Below are positions 32,433 through 43,500 of a stretch of DNA of 64,000 bases, piece by piece. Source of the stretch: Paenibacillaceae bacterium GAS479 (GTDB lineage: Bacteria > Bacillota > Bacilli > Paenibacillales > Paenibacillaceae); NCBI GenBank assembly GCA_900105225.1, contig LT629764.1, positions 1,038,501 to 1,102,500 on the forward strand, written 5' to 3'. The position numbers and the translations under genes are program-made. The notes under the pieces were generated by a model. The model was not told the origin of the DNA, did no database searches, and was given only the letters and a program-made list of their open reading frames with translations. The first letter of the stretch is position 1. Every line of letters starts with the position of its first letter.

Positions 32433-33533
32433 CTAATAAACGATTTGTTTCTTCTTAAATATATGAACTCCGCCCTTTATATCCTTCACGGTAACAGATA
32501 AAGTCCATATTCCGGGGCTATCGAGATAGGTCCCTGAAGCCAAATAGGTGTACTTATCGAACCCCTCATAACCATAGGGATCTGCGCCTCCTTCTTTAAA
32601 GGAGAACGGCACCTGGACTTTCACGCCTTCTTTACTTAATTCAGCAGCGGCCTCCACCGGTTTCCCCATTCCAATCGGGAGCCATGTGTCCAGTCTCGCT
32701 TGCTCCGTTTTATGAATAACACGCAACGACATATGAGCTTTCGTCCCCATGACATGCCAATAGAACGGCTCTACCTCACGGGATGGAGAGCTGACCGACA
32801 GGGTTGAAGCATGAACAATTAGAAAGATCAGCAGGGTGATATTCAAGCCAAGAATACCTTGTTTGACGGTGTGCAAGGAGCGTGAATAGGTATAGACTGT
32901 TCCGACGATAACTAGGGGAAGAAAAAGCTGGATCACTGAGTATTCACCTTTGATTAGCCCAATCAGCTGCGGAAAAAGAATAAACAGGAAGCTAAACAAA
33001 GCCCAGGACATAAATCGCTCCGTAAGCGATTTTAACTGAGCCGGCATCAAGCCCGATTGACTACGGCCGGACAACCATAATCCAAGCCCTCCACCTAACG
33101 GGATGATTTGGCCACAGTAGCTCATGACAAGAATGATTAACGGAACAATGCTTTCAAGGTCGATTATTCCCTGATAGCTATCGATTGCAAGAGTTACCAT
33201 TAGCATCATGGAAAGGATTGTTTTTCCCACGTCAGATATTAAGGTAGGCTCTGGTCGTTCAAAAGCGATTACCAACCATACTACGCCAACTATAACCTTC
33301 GTTATGGAAAGCACATCCACTTCACCTGTTAGGATCACCGTATAAAGAACTAAAACAGCGGCGATTCTTTCCAGGCGAATGATGCTTGCGAACTCATACT
33401 TCACTTGAACAGTCGGCCAAAGACATCTTCTGAAAAAAAAGATTCCAAGCAACAACATAATGGAAAAGACCTCTATAAACCGCTCCACAATGGCAAAAAT
33501 TCTTGGTAATTCAACGACGTACTCGGATAGCAT
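32433..33533 (-). CDS. CopD-like polytopic membrane protein with YtkA-like C-terminal domain
   Basis: A 366-residue protein: about eight membrane helices (1-250), then an extracytoplasmic beta domain (260-366) with LDTWLPIGMGKPVEAAAELS and a YLASGTYLDSPGIWTLSVTV stretch, like YtkA/FixH-type domains. The membrane part is reminiscent of CopD copper-uptake proteins, but the conserved histidines are not obvious, so copper transport is only one option. The ATG follows AGAGGTGGTGTGCA. It lies 37 bp after a small membrane-anchored protein gene, probably one operon. Confidence 0.5.
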   Translation of the reverse strand: MLSEYVVELPRIFAIVERFIEVFSIMLLLGIFFFRRCLWPTVQVKYEFASIIRLERIAAVLVLYTVILTGEVDVLSITKVIVGVVWLVIAFERPEPTLISDVGKTILSMMLMVTLAIDSYQGIIDLESIVPLIILVMSYCGQIIPLGGGLGLWLSGRSQSGLMPAQLKSLTERFMSWALFSFLFILFPQLIGLIKGEYSVIQLFLPLVIVGTVYTYSRSLHTVKQGILGLNITLLIFLIVHASTLSVSSPSREVEPFYWHVMGTKAHMSLRVIHKTEQARLDTWLPIGMGKPVEAAAELSKEGVKVQVPFSFKEGGADPYGYEGFDKYTYLASGTYLDSPGIWTLSVTVKDIKGGVHIFKKKQIVY

Positions 33534-33570
33534 TGCACACCACCTCTACAGCAAAGATTCTGGACAAAGA

Positions 33571-33888
33571 TCACCAAGCCCAACGGCCCTTGGACAGCCC
33601 CAGTAGCTGGGTAAACTTTTCTCCTAACGTCACTTTTGCTGTCATCAGCTTTTCCGAAGTGCAGGATGACTCTGGCTTGTAGCCCGACTGCTTTACCCAA
33701 GTCCAATCTACTTCAGCAAGATTATTCGTGGGATTGGCTTCATCAAAACAAGGAGGAGCAATATACGTCTTATTTGTTCGGTCAGCTACCATGCGAGTGT
33801 CGCCTGGAGGCTCAAATGAAAAGGGAATAATAAAAACAATAACCGCTAAGAGAACTATTCCGAAACCAATTCCAATTTTCATGCGCAT
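33571..33888 (-). CDS. Small membrane-anchored protein, unknown
   Basis: A 105-residue protein with one N-terminal membrane helix (about 4-23) and an extracytoplasmic part with two cysteines (PPCFDE and ESSCTSEKL) that could form a disulfide. No family recognised. It precedes the CopD-like gene in the same direction, so the two may act together at the membrane surface. Confidence 0.5.
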   Translation of the reverse strand: MRMKIGIGFGIVLLAVIVFIIPFSFEPPGDTRMVADRTNKTYIAPPCFDEANPTNNLAEVDWTWVKQSGYKPESSCTSEKLMTAKVTLGEKFTQLLGLSKGRWAW

Positions 33889-34003
33889 GAGTAATGTAAT
33901 TTCCCTTCTGTATCATCTCTTTGTTATTTTACAGTAGCGGTATTTTTTGAGATGACTCAGGAGAGCTATTTATGTTCGAATAACCATTAAGATTTGATGG
34001 CAA

Positions 34004-34041
34004 CAAAAAACCCTTAAGAGCACATAACTGCATCTTAAGGG
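34004..34041 (-). terminator. Terminator of the cyd operon
   Basis: Stem CCCTTAAGA/TCTTAAGGG with T6 on the minus strand, after cydC. Confidence 0.85.
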
Positions 34042-34071
34042 CTGAGCTAATTAAGTTTATACGTCGCTTTT

Positions 34072-35799
34072 TTATACGCTGGCTTCTCCGATCATTTGCC
34101 GTTCAATTTTTTTCATCTCATAAAAATAGCCCCTTTGCTCCATCAGCTCCGAATAGGAACCTGTTTCGACTATCTTGCCTTGGTCAATGACCACAATTCG
34201 ATCCATCTCTTCCAATCCGGCAAGCCGATGACAGATCAGGATAAGCGTATCTTTAGCCGCCTGTGCGTAGAGCTGCTTCAAAACATGCTGCTCTGTCACA
34301 TAATCCAGCGATGAAGTGGGTTCGTCTAGAAGCCATAACCGTCCTTTGCGGAGCATGGCTCGCGCCAGAGCCAGCCGCTGCTTCTCGCCGTCTGAAAGAT
34401 TCTCCCCTTTTTCATACACCATATCGGTCAAAGATTTATCGGGCAGTTGCACTTTAGCCAGCACATCCAACAATTGCTCATCAGAATGCTCCTCTCCATT
34501 CAGAAGAAGGTTGTCCCGAATCGTTCCCCGGAAGAAATGACTTTGCTGCAACACCACGTTAGCCGCTTGCCAAATGCTCGTCTCATCCAGTTCACTTACC
34601 GCAACGTCGCCTAATCGTATGTCACCAACAGTTGATGTACGCAGCTTGAGGAGCAATTCGATAATCGTTGACTTTCCTGACCCGCTCGGCCCTACAATCG
34701 CCGTTTTGGAGCCAGGTGAAAGATGCAGGGATATGTCCCTGAGCGCTGGTCTCCACTCTCCTTCATATTGAAACGAAACACCGGATAGCTCTACCGAAAC
34801 GGCATGATCAACAGACAACGCGCCACCAGGCTGAGAAGAATGCATATCGGTGGACTGAACCGTTTCCGTCAATCGTCTAGCCGCATGTTCGCTATCCTCC
34901 TTGTACGCAGGAAGTGTGGCCATTGCCGCCGCTTCTTCAAATACGGTTAACGAGGCCATGACCAGCATAGCAAGAAATACCCCAGCAAGCGCTCCGTCCA
35001 TTATTAAATAGGCTCCAAGCGCTAGCACCCCCCAGGAAATGAGGAAGGTAACCAAAGCGTGCATCGATTGCCCGCGCAGCAAGTGCCCGGCTGCTCTTTG
35101 CTGCTCAACTGCCAATACAGCGGAAGCCTGCTGAAGCTGCCCCTCTCGCTGTGCCAATTGCCCGTATACTTTTAAATCCCGGAAACCGTACAACACCTCG
35201 GTTACTTCCGTGGAAAGCAGCGCCCGCTGCTCGCGAACGCGACCATTTATTTTCCGCTGTCCGAGCAAAACAATTCCCGGCACAACGAATGCCGTTGCCA
35301 GCATGCCTAGCACAAACAGAACAGCAATCCAGATCGAAATGGCAGAAGTAAACAACACTGTAGCCAAGAACACCATGACGACCATAATCGGGGGATAAGC
35401 GACTCGCAAAAAATAATTTTGCAAACTTTCCACATCCCCAACGATCCGCGCAAGCAGATCACCGCTTCGATTTTTGTTCAGTATACCGGGCGTTAAAGGA
35501 ATAAGCTTGGCAAAAAAAGATGTACGCAAACGACTAAGCATCGAGAACGTCGCCTGGTGAGAGTACAACCGTTCTCCATAACGACTTGCCGCCCGAAGCA
35601 GACCAAGTAATTTGACCATCGAGGTGAGCAAAATCAAAGTATAAAGCGGTGGTGCAAATACCGTTTGCGAAATCATATATCCACTCGCGGAAAAGAGGGC
35701 CACGCCGGCTATGCCTGCGATAAATCCACCCAATATCGAAAGAAGGATATCCTTGCGCTCCTGAAACATCGCCTTTGACAGAACAGCCAGCCCATTCAT
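34072..35799 (-). CDS. cydC: Heterodimeric ABC exporter subunit CydC
   Basis: A 575-residue half-transporter: six membrane helices (about 1-310) and an ABC ATPase with Walker A GPSGSGKST, signature LSDGE (Gly to Asp at the third position) and Walker B WLLDEPTSSLD. CydCD exports cysteine/glutathione-type reductants or handles haem needed to assemble cytochrome bd. The start overlaps the cydD stop by four bases. Last gene of cydABDC, as in B. subtilis. Confidence 0.92.
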   Translation of the reverse strand: MNGLAVLSKAMFQERKDILLSILGGFIAGIAGVALFSASGYMISQTVFAPPLYTLILLTSMVKLLGLLRAASRYGERLYSHQATFSMLSRLRTSFFAKLIPLTPGILNKNRSGDLLARIVGDVESLQNYFLRVAYPPIMVVMVFLATVLFTSAISIWIAVLFVLGMLATAFVVPGIVLLGQRKINGRVREQRALLSTEVTEVLYGFRDLKVYGQLAQREGQLQQASAVLAVEQQRAAGHLLRGQSMHALVTFLISWGVLALGAYLIMDGALAGVFLAMLVMASLTVFEEAAAMATLPAYKEDSEHAARRLTETVQSTDMHSSQPGGALSVDHAVSVELSGVSFQYEGEWRPALRDISLHLSPGSKTAIVGPSGSGKSTIIELLLKLRTSTVGDIRLGDVAVSELDETSIWQAANVVLQQSHFFRGTIRDNLLLNGEEHSDEQLLDVLAKVQLPDKSLTDMVYEKGENLSDGEKQRLALARAMLRKGRLWLLDEPTSSLDYVTEQHVLKQLYAQAAKDTLILICHRLAGLEEMDRIVVIDQGKIVETGSYSELMEQRGYFYEMKKIERQMIGEASV

Positions 35800-37598
35800 G
35801 ATGATAGCCCCCCGTTTCGTTGGATATCGACCATCTCGGCATACTGAGGCAGGCGCTCCAGAAGCTCTTCATGCCGTCCGGAGTCCACCAATACACCATT
35901 GTCCATAAACAAGATTTTGTCGGCTTGTTGAATCGTATATAGTCGGTGAGCCACCGTAATCATCATTGCCGTTTTTGCAAGTTTGGCAATGGAGTTTTGG
36001 AGTACCCGCTCGGTGTGCAAGTCCAGCCCAACTGTAGGTTCATCAAACAAAATGATGAGAGGACGCTTCAAAAAAGCGCGTGCCAAGGCAAGCCGTTGCT
36101 TTTCCCCACCTGACAGTCCTCTGCCTCCTTCACCGACAAGGGTATCCAATCCATGCTCCAATTGGGCAGTAAGCGCAGCAAGTCCAGCTTCCTCTGCCGC
36201 TCGCTCAATTTCAGCTCTAGTGATGTTCTCACCAGCACCAATCGCAATATTCTCAGCCAATGTGCCTGCAAAAATATATGGATGCTGTGTAATGTAGCTA
36301 ATATGTTCGAACCATGCGGTCTCATCGTATTCCGAGAGTGGCTTGCCATTGGCCAGAACCGTTCCCGATGCTGGTTTCAGCAAACCGGAAATGAGATGGA
36401 GCAAGGTCGTTTTGCCGGAACCGCTTTTGCCAACAATGGCAATGTGTTCTCCAGGACCGAGCAGGATCCGACCCGTCTCAAGCTCGAATGAATCCGGGGC
36501 ATATCGAAACCGTAGATGGTCCAGTTCCATCGATGGCAGCTTGGAAAGGTTATCAGGATGAGAAATTTCTGATTGGATCTCGTCGATACTATCGGATGTT
36601 CCTGCTCCTTCATTGCCATTCGCGTCTCTGCTCTCCCCTGCCGTTTCCTGGAGCATCTCTTCCACTTTACGAACCGCTCCCATACTTGTTCGGCCGCTGT
36701 GAAAGGCCGTTCCCGTATTCTTTAACAGGCTGTAAAACTCGGGAACGAGCAACAAAACGAAAAAGGCGGTATGGAACGTCATTGATTTGAAAACGAGTAA
36801 TTGGATGGCCAGTTCGAGAGCGACAATGCCAATGCTTAACATAACGATCGATTCCAGCATGAAGGTATTCGTAAACGCAATCTTCAAAATGCCCATCGTG
36901 GCATCACGGTAACCCAAACTGCTGCGTTCAATCTCCTGCTGTTGACGGTGAGCCCGTCCAAATATTTTCAGCGTCACCAGCCCTTGCAGAGAATCCAGAA
37001 ACGTACCTGAAAACTCGGCCAGCTGCGCATATTTTTCCTCTGATTTGTTCTTCGTTTTCAGTCCTACCAAAATCATGAACAACGGGATGAACGGAGCTGT
37101 AAACAGCATAATGAAACCTGTGTTGGCATGCAGTATAAATGTAATGACCAGAATCAGAATCGGGATCATAGCAGCTTCCATCATACGCGGCATATACTGA
37201 CTGAAATAACTGTCAGCCTCATCCACAGCATCCAGAGCAATGCTGACCTTGCCTCCCGTCTGTCCATGAAGGGTTGAAGGCATGGTGGCATGGGTCAACT
37301 TTTGCAGTACGGCTGCTCGCATATTCGTCTTGGCAGCGGCAGCCATACGCAAACCAACCTTACCGTTTCCATAAGACAACAGGGTGCGCACAACCATAAC
37401 AACTAGAAGCAGGCTGAGCAACACGATAACTGATGAAAAGGAAGCTCCCTCCACAAAAATCCGCTGGACTGCTTCAGCAAGCAGTCCAGCCTGACTCACA
37501 ATAGCAGCACCAAGCGCGAGTGAAATGACCGCGAGGAGGGCCATATTTTTCCTTTGTGAAGACATTTGCCGAGAAATCAGACTGGATCTCCTCTTCAC
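35796..37598 (-). CDS. cydD: Heterodimeric ABC exporter subunit CydD
   Basis: A 600-residue half-transporter with six membrane helices (about 18-300), a long acidic linker (about 318-350) and an ATPase domain: Walker A GKSGSGKT (390-397), signature LSGGE (495-499), Walker B LIILFDEPTVGLD. Partner of CydC in cytochrome bd assembly. Starts at GTG behind AAAGGAGGAGAGATCT. Confidence 0.92.
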   Translation of the reverse strand: MKRRSSLISRQMSSQRKNMALLAVISLALGAAIVSQAGLLAEAVQRIFVEGASFSSVIVLLSLLLVVMVVRTLLSYGNGKVGLRMAAAAKTNMRAAVLQKLTHATMPSTLHGQTGGKVSIALDAVDEADSYFSQYMPRMMEAAMIPILILVITFILHANTGFIMLFTAPFIPLFMILVGLKTKNKSEEKYAQLAEFSGTFLDSLQGLVTLKIFGRAHRQQQEIERSSLGYRDATMGILKIAFTNTFMLESIVMLSIGIVALELAIQLLVFKSMTFHTAFFVLLLVPEFYSLLKNTGTAFHSGRTSMGAVRKVEEMLQETAGESRDANGNEGAGTSDSIDEIQSEISHPDNLSKLPSMELDHLRFRYAPDSFELETGRILLGPGEHIAIVGKSGSGKTTLLHLISGLLKPASGTVLANGKPLSEYDETAWFEHISYITQHPYIFAGTLAENIAIGAGENITRAEIERAAEEAGLAALTAQLEHGLDTLVGEGGRGLSGGEKQRLALARAFLKRPLIILFDEPTVGLDLHTERVLQNSIAKLAKTAMMITVAHRLYTIQQADKILFMDNGVLVDSGRHEELLERLPQYAEMVDIQRNGGLSS

Positions 37599-37661
37599 AG
37601 ATCTCTCCTCCTTTAATAGGCCTTTTAAGAAACCTCAACACGCCGGAATGAATCACCTGCT

Positions 37662-38678
37662 TTATTTTTTCCCTTTTACATAATCCGCATCAAACAAGAA
37701 AAGTTTGAAGACCAGAATCAGGGATGGGATCAACAGGCACAAACCACCGATAAACACAACAACTAACGCGAAGCCCATTGCGGGTGAAGTTGCGCTGCTC
37801 TGAATCGTGATGTAAGGATCAAGAATATAGGGGTATTGCCCAATCCCGTAAGCAAAAAAGGCACAGAAAAATTGCAGCATAATGCATATGAAAGCTAATC
37901 CATAACGACGTCCGTTGTATAACAACCACATCGCGATCATGAAGAAAGCAACGGAAAGCGCGAGCAACCACCATAAATCCATCATATTTTGAAAATGCCG
38001 CTCATTGTGTTGACCCAAATAAATAAATGCTGTCAGTGCAAGAATAATCGTCGGTGTGCTCCAGAACAGGGCGTAGTTCCGCAACAGCTTCAACGCGGAA
38101 TGATCCTCTGCCCGTGAAGCGTAAAAGGTCAGAAATGAGCCGCTAATGAACAAAACGGACACGATTGCCAGTCCAACGATGCTCCAAGATAACGGATTGG
38201 TAAACAGCTCCCAGTAATCCAGAGAAACCGTCTCACCCTGTTTTACGATAAAGCCGCCTTCAGACAACGTTAACGCCACTGACAACGAAGCCGGAATAAG
38301 CAAACCTGTAGCTCCGTACAAAAAAAGATACACGATGTTTTTTTTGGAACCGTAATTTTCAAAAGCATAGAACGAACCGCGAATCGCAAGCAGTATAACG
38401 GCAATGCTTCCCGGAACAAGCAGCGCTGAGCCATAATAATAGGCGGTGTCCGGAAAAAATCCGACGATGCCAATGTAGAAAAAGACAAAAAATACATTCG
38501 TGATCTCCCAAACGGGTGATAAATAACGGGAAATTAGACGATTAATGAGATGATCCTGCTTCGTCAAACGTGCATAGAAAGCGAAGAAGCCCGCCCCGAA
38601 ATCAATGGAAGCTACAATTAAATAGCCGTACAAGAACAACCAGAGTACCGATATACCGATCAATTCGTAACTCATCAT
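37662..38678 (-). CDS. cydB: Cytochrome bd ubiquinol/menaquinol oxidase subunit II
   Basis: A 338-residue protein with about eight to nine membrane helices, starting ELIGISVLWLFLYGYLIVASIDFGAGFF as in CydB. It stabilises the haem pair of the bd oxidase, which reduces oxygen to water with menaquinol at low oxygen. The ATG overlaps the cydA stop by four bases. Confidence 0.95.
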   Translation of the reverse strand: MMSYELIGISVLWLFLYGYLIVASIDFGAGFFAFYARLTKQDHLINRLISRYLSPVWEITNVFFVFFYIGIVGFFPDTAYYYGSALLVPGSIAVILLAIRGSFYAFENYGSKKNIVYLFLYGATGLLIPASLSVALTLSEGGFIVKQGETVSLDYWELFTNPLSWSIVGLAIVSVLFISGSFLTFYASRAEDHSALKLLRNYALFWSTPTIILALTAFIYLGQHNERHFQNMMDLWWLLALSVAFFMIAMWLLYNGRRYGLAFICIMLQFFCAFFAYGIGQYPYILDPYITIQSSATSPAMGFALVVVFIGGLCLLIPSLILVFKLFLFDADYVKGKK

Positions 38679-40033
38679 GCTGGACCACCCCCAGAATGAT
38701 TAGACTTTTCTTTCATCCATTTTTCCATCTCAACTTCTGCTGGATTATTGTTGAACAAGCGTCTTAGCACGATTACACATATGACGCCGAGTACGATGTA
38801 CAGGAGCAGGAACACGAAAAATAAAATCCTTACACTCGGTGAAGAAGTAGCGGCTTCCTCTACACGCATATATCCACGGATAATCCACGGCTGCCGCCCG
38901 ATTTCTGCATAAAACCAGCCCATCTCAACAGCCAGAAAAGCGAGCGGTGCGCTCAGTGCAATAATGCGGAGCATCCACTTGTTAAGCTCATTGCGCTTTT
39001 TCCAGAACAGGAGCAGGAAATACAGGACCGAAATAGCGAGTAGAGTAAATCCGATTCCAGCCATTACATCAAACAGGTAATGAACGAGAAGCGGTGGCCA
39101 TTCATCCTTGGGGAATTCCTCCAGCCCCGTTACCTCTGCATTAAAATCTCCAAAAGCCAGGAAACTGAGTAGTTTCGGCAGGTGAATAGCCCCTAGAATT
39201 TCATTCTCTGCATTAAGCCATCCCAATAAAACCAAATCTGCGCCGCTTTCCGTCTCAAAATGCCACTCTGCCGCTGCCAGCTTCTCCGGCTGATGCTCCG
39301 CCAAAAACTTGGCAGACACATCTCCGGCCAGCGTATTCAGCAAACCGAACAGCAAAACAACCGCCATCATAAGGTTCAAGGCTTTTTTGTGGTATGCGGA
39401 TACTCCTTTTCTCAGCATCGCAAAAGCTGCAATTCCGGCTAACAGAGCAGCCCCTGTCAAATAGGCCGAACTTAATACGTGGAACACCTTGGAGAACGTC
39501 GCCGTATTCAGCATCGCTTGCACCGGGTCAACCGCTGTGAACTGGCCCGCTTCCATAACAAAGCCTCCAGGCTGGTTCATGAATCCGTTCACAGTCGTAA
39601 TAAACACGGCAGACATGCCTGCTCCGGCCACAATTGGAATCGTCAGCAGCCAGTGGATATACGGATTTTTGAACCGATCCCACGTATACAAATAAATGCC
39701 CAGGAAGATAGCTTCAAAAAAGAACGCGAACACTTCCATAAATAATGGCAGCGCAATGACATTACCGGCCAGCTTCATAAAATTCGGCCACACCAGAGCC
39801 AGCTGCAGCGAGATCGCCGTACCGGTCACGACACCAACCGCAACAGAAATGACAAACCCCCGTGCCCACCTCTTCGCCATCAATGTATAATGGGGATCCC
39901 TTTTGCGGATTCCGATGAACTCGGCTATCGCAATCATTAATGGTATACCGACACCAATCGTCGCAAAAATAACGTGGAACCCGAGCGTCAAGCCTGTCAC
40001 CAGCCTGCTCCACATCACCGTATCAATTGCCAT
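38675..40033 (-). CDS. cydA: Cytochrome bd oxidase subunit I
   Basis: A 452-residue membrane protein. His20 in LGFHVIFA is the usual haem ligand near the first helix; a second histidine is in FSKVFHVLSSAYL; GRQPW near the quinol site is intact. The Q-loop (around KLAAAEWHFE) is short, as in Firmicute enzymes. It holds haems b558, b595 and d. The ATG follows AAGGAGGCCGTTAACA. First gene of the operon. Confidence 0.96.
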   Translation of the reverse strand: MAIDTVMWSRLVTGLTLGFHVIFATIGVGIPLMIAIAEFIGIRKRDPHYTLMAKRWARGFVISVAVGVVTGTAISLQLALVWPNFMKLAGNVIALPLFMEVFAFFFEAIFLGIYLYTWDRFKNPYIHWLLTIPIVAGAGMSAVFITTVNGFMNQPGGFVMEAGQFTAVDPVQAMLNTATFSKVFHVLSSAYLTGAALLAGIAAFAMLRKGVSAYHKKALNLMMAVVLLFGLLNTLAGDVSAKFLAEHQPEKLAAAEWHFETESGADLVLLGWLNAENEILGAIHLPKLLSFLAFGDFNAEVTGLEEFPKDEWPPLLVHYLFDVMAGIGFTLLAISVLYFLLLFWKKRNELNKWMLRIIALSAPLAFLAVEMGWFYAEIGRQPWIIRGYMRVEEAATSSPSVRILFFVFLLLYIVLGVICVIVLRRLFNNNPAEVEMEKWMKEKSNHSGGGPA

Positions 40034-40586
40034 TGTTAACGGCCTCCTTTCAAACTCTGTTCGATTATTGTGATAAAATAAAGCTTTTGATTAGGCTTGC
40101 TAGCCGTTGTACTGCATTCAGTATCAGATTTGGATAGGTTCAATGGCATCTTTGCATATTAAGTTTAATAAGATGTTCCATGATCTTGGCTATGTGAATT
40201 GAGAAATTTTTCACAAAGTAAGATACACTGTGCCACAGAATCATTGCGCTTGCCTGCAGTTTATTACGGGCTGAAGCGAGATCTGAACCTGTATAAACCT
40301 GATATCATTATTATATCTTTGACTCTTCGCAATTCAATCACTGACACGCGTTCGTCTCTAAACGTTAAAAAAAGGGTCAACTCTTTCTGAAAACTTAGTG
40401 AAAAATACAGAAAGCACTCGAAAGAGCTATTGTTTCACATAACTCTTTCATGGTAACGCAAAAGATAAATCCCCTCCGAATGGAGACTGGAAGGAGAATT
40501 GACCAGCATGGAGCTGCCCGTCGCCCGCATCTGGACTCAATTCCCCGTCCCTTCTGTAATGATCGGCAATTTCTCCTTACAGCATC
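40034..40586. other. Intergenic region upstream of cydA
   Basis: No gene is supported here. It holds the cyd regulatory region: a Rex-like palindrome (40199-40216) and an A/T-rich leader. Near 40420-40450 an inverted repeat GAAAGAG/CTCTTTC could end the beta-helix gene transcript, but its T tract is distant. Confidence 0.6.
40199..40216. promoter_or_regulatory. Candidate Rex operator upstream of cydABCD
   Basis: On the minus strand TTGTGAAAAATTTCTCAA matches the Rex palindrome TTGTGA-N6-TCACAA with one mismatch. Rex is the NADH-responsive repressor of cydABCD in B. subtilis. The site is about 165 bp upstream of cydA. Confidence 0.55.
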
Positions 40587-43500
40587 CTATTCGCCAGGGC
40601 TAGGGCTAGGCTCAACTTCTCCATTAAGGTTCCCACTGCCGGCTTCCTTGATTTCAAAATCATCAAAATAATAAGTCAGCCTGGTCGTGCCGCTGCCAAT
40701 CCGCAGCTGAATAGAAGAATCTGCAGTATCGTTGGAGCCGGTATAGGTATAATTCATTTTCAGCTGTTTCCATGTCGTATCAACCGGCGTATTTTTAGCG
40801 ACATATCCGTATCTCGGCGTTCCCGTACCGTGGTCGAGAATGATTTGGGCCACATCGGATCCTACCGCCAGCTTAACCCATACCGATATTTCATAGGTTT
40901 TATTTTTTTCAAGCGCCACCTTCTGCAACGGTGTTCCGTAATTGCCTGTCACCGTCACTTTGGCGGAGCCGGCGCTATTATTGTAAGTATCCGCCGTCAC
41001 CGTCACTCTGGAAAGGGTAGCGTTCATTGCTGTCCAGCCTAAAGTGTTGTATTCAAAGGCTCCGTTATTGAGCAGATTGGTCGTTCCCGACTGTGCCGTT
41101 GTGTATCGAAAATCCAGTCCGGCGAATCCGCCTCCAGCAAGCGGATCTCCCAAATAATTGTTTACACGCGGCTTTTTATCGTCGGAAGCATAAATGGGAC
41201 CGTCTATAGAGCCTATCTCCGGCAGCGATGCGGATATGCTGCCGCTTATCCAGCTGTCCCCGCCGTAATTTTCCTTGCTGACAAGATAATAGGATCTTCC
41301 AGGAAACAAACGCACCGGCTCGTAAAGCTGCGCATAGCGAAAGTCCCCCGCCTGCGCACCGTCCGGCCTGACTTTAGCCTCCGTGACCAGAGCTTTTGTA
41401 TTGGCATCCAGCAGCCTGAGCAGATGAGTTTCGAAATTTCCTGCCTCAAATTTTCGTCCAAGCGCAGTCAACATGATCGACGTGCTGCCAATGGTGAACT
41501 TCATACCTGCATAACCGCTCCAGCCGCTGCGCGGTTGGCCGCCCGATAGCGACTGTACGAACCCCAACGTATTTTCCAGATCGACCGGTAGCGGGTCGGG
41601 CTCCGGCTGTGGCTGCGTCGTTACTGGCTCCGGAAGCAGGATAGGCGCGGGAGTGCCGGGAGTGCCGCTTTCGTATAGGAAATCCAGTCCGACAAAGCTG
41701 TTTCCTCCCGGGGGACTTTCTTTATAGGCGGAGCCCCAAACTCCGATTCGGGCAGTCGCTACGGAAGCCGTCGTTACAATCATGTCGCTGTCATACCACA
41801 CATCCTCTCCGACCTTCTCCTCGCTCATCAAATAATAGACTTTATTCGCCTCCAGCGTAACGGCGGCGGGAAGCTGGACATAGCTGAAATCGCCGTTCGC
41901 TGCCGCATCCGACATATTAAGCTGAACCAAGCTGCCCGAAACATCGGCCCCCGTGGCGGCATCCACCAATTTCATCCGGTGCAAGCCGTAGCTGCCAGGC
42001 AGGTTAACGCGCCCAAAAGCCGTCACGGCGATTGGGTTGCCGGCCGTCTCCAGCTTCATGCCTACCCAGCCGCCCCATTCGTTGCGAAGCTTGCCCGCTT
42101 TAACGATGGATTGGACAAAGCTGCTTTTTCCAGCAAAATCAACCGGCGCCGATGGTGTCGTCTCAGGCGGCTGCGGCCTGATTAACTCCCCGGAATTTGG
42201 CACGGTCGGGATAATGTCTCGGTAAGCGCTCTCAATTCCCGCCGCCGCAATAATCGCCTGCGCTCCGGCAGGCCAGTTGCCGTCCGGGACATACACCGTA
42301 CCGGAAATTTCACTGTTGGTTCCCATATTCACCTGTTTGCGGCTATCCGTATAAGTGGAACGCACTTTATTGTTGGAAGACGGATTGATGAAGATCGGAA
42401 TGGCAGCGAACTCAATGACATTGTTCTCCGCCGTTATATTGCTGCTTCCTTGGTCCAAATAGATGGCGCCAAAGTTATTTTTCTGACCTTTGATGTAATT
42501 ACCGGTTATCGTTATATCGTAAGAGGTGCCAAGCATATAGATGGAGCCTCCGTCCACCAGCTCCTGCATCGTATGATGAATGTAGTTATTGCGAATGACA
42601 TTGTTTCGGTTGCTTGTATCCACATCTCCCCAACCCCAGCCAAGCGTAATGCCGGAATAAGGCATATTCGATATTTCGTTATGGGCGATTTCGATATTTT
42701 GCGGATAGTCTGCAAAGATAGCCACGCTAGAGCGATATTCGACGCCTATCCGATAAAAAAAGTTATTGGAAATCGTATGGCCTTTCTCCAGCTTTCCGGG
42801 ATCAAGCGGATTATAATGATCGGGATTGCGCATATCCACTTCCCCAATCTGAATCCCGCTCCCGGATAAATCCATAAACACATTGCCGATGATGCGGTTG
42901 TTTTGGCTTCCGCCCGACATATTGATAGCCGCACTGCCGAGCTGCGAGAAACGGTTGCGCTCGAACACGATGGAGCGGCCCTCTGTAATCTCCACGGCGG
43001 CAGGCGTCAAACTCTCCGTAGTGATGCCTGAGTTGGGATCTTTCCGGCGCAGCACATTAGACTGCACATCAGGCAACCCTAGCGCGCTGCTTGGTTCCAG
43101 CCAGGTTGAATATTGAAACCTGATTCCTCTAAACTGGATGTTATGAACCGGCTCCGCTTCCATTCCCCTCATCGTTACAAGCTTCTCCAGCTTAGGAACG
43201 GACACCTGCGCGGTGCTGAGATCTTCACCCGGTCGAGGTTTATAGAAGAACGTATCGCTAGTGCGGTCCAAATACCACTCGCCCGGCTGATCCAATAATT
43301 CGTAAGCGTTTTCATAATACCAGGGAACAGTAGCCGACGTGGAGCCTTTGCTGCGCAAAGCATACCAGCCCGGCTGTTTCATTTTGATTGAGGCTTTCCC
43401 ATCAGATAGTGTAATTGCCTCTACAGCGCCGCGCGGATTGGTCCACATTTGCTTGAATACCATTTCCATGTCGCTTTGATTGCCCCAGCCCGCCAGCTCA

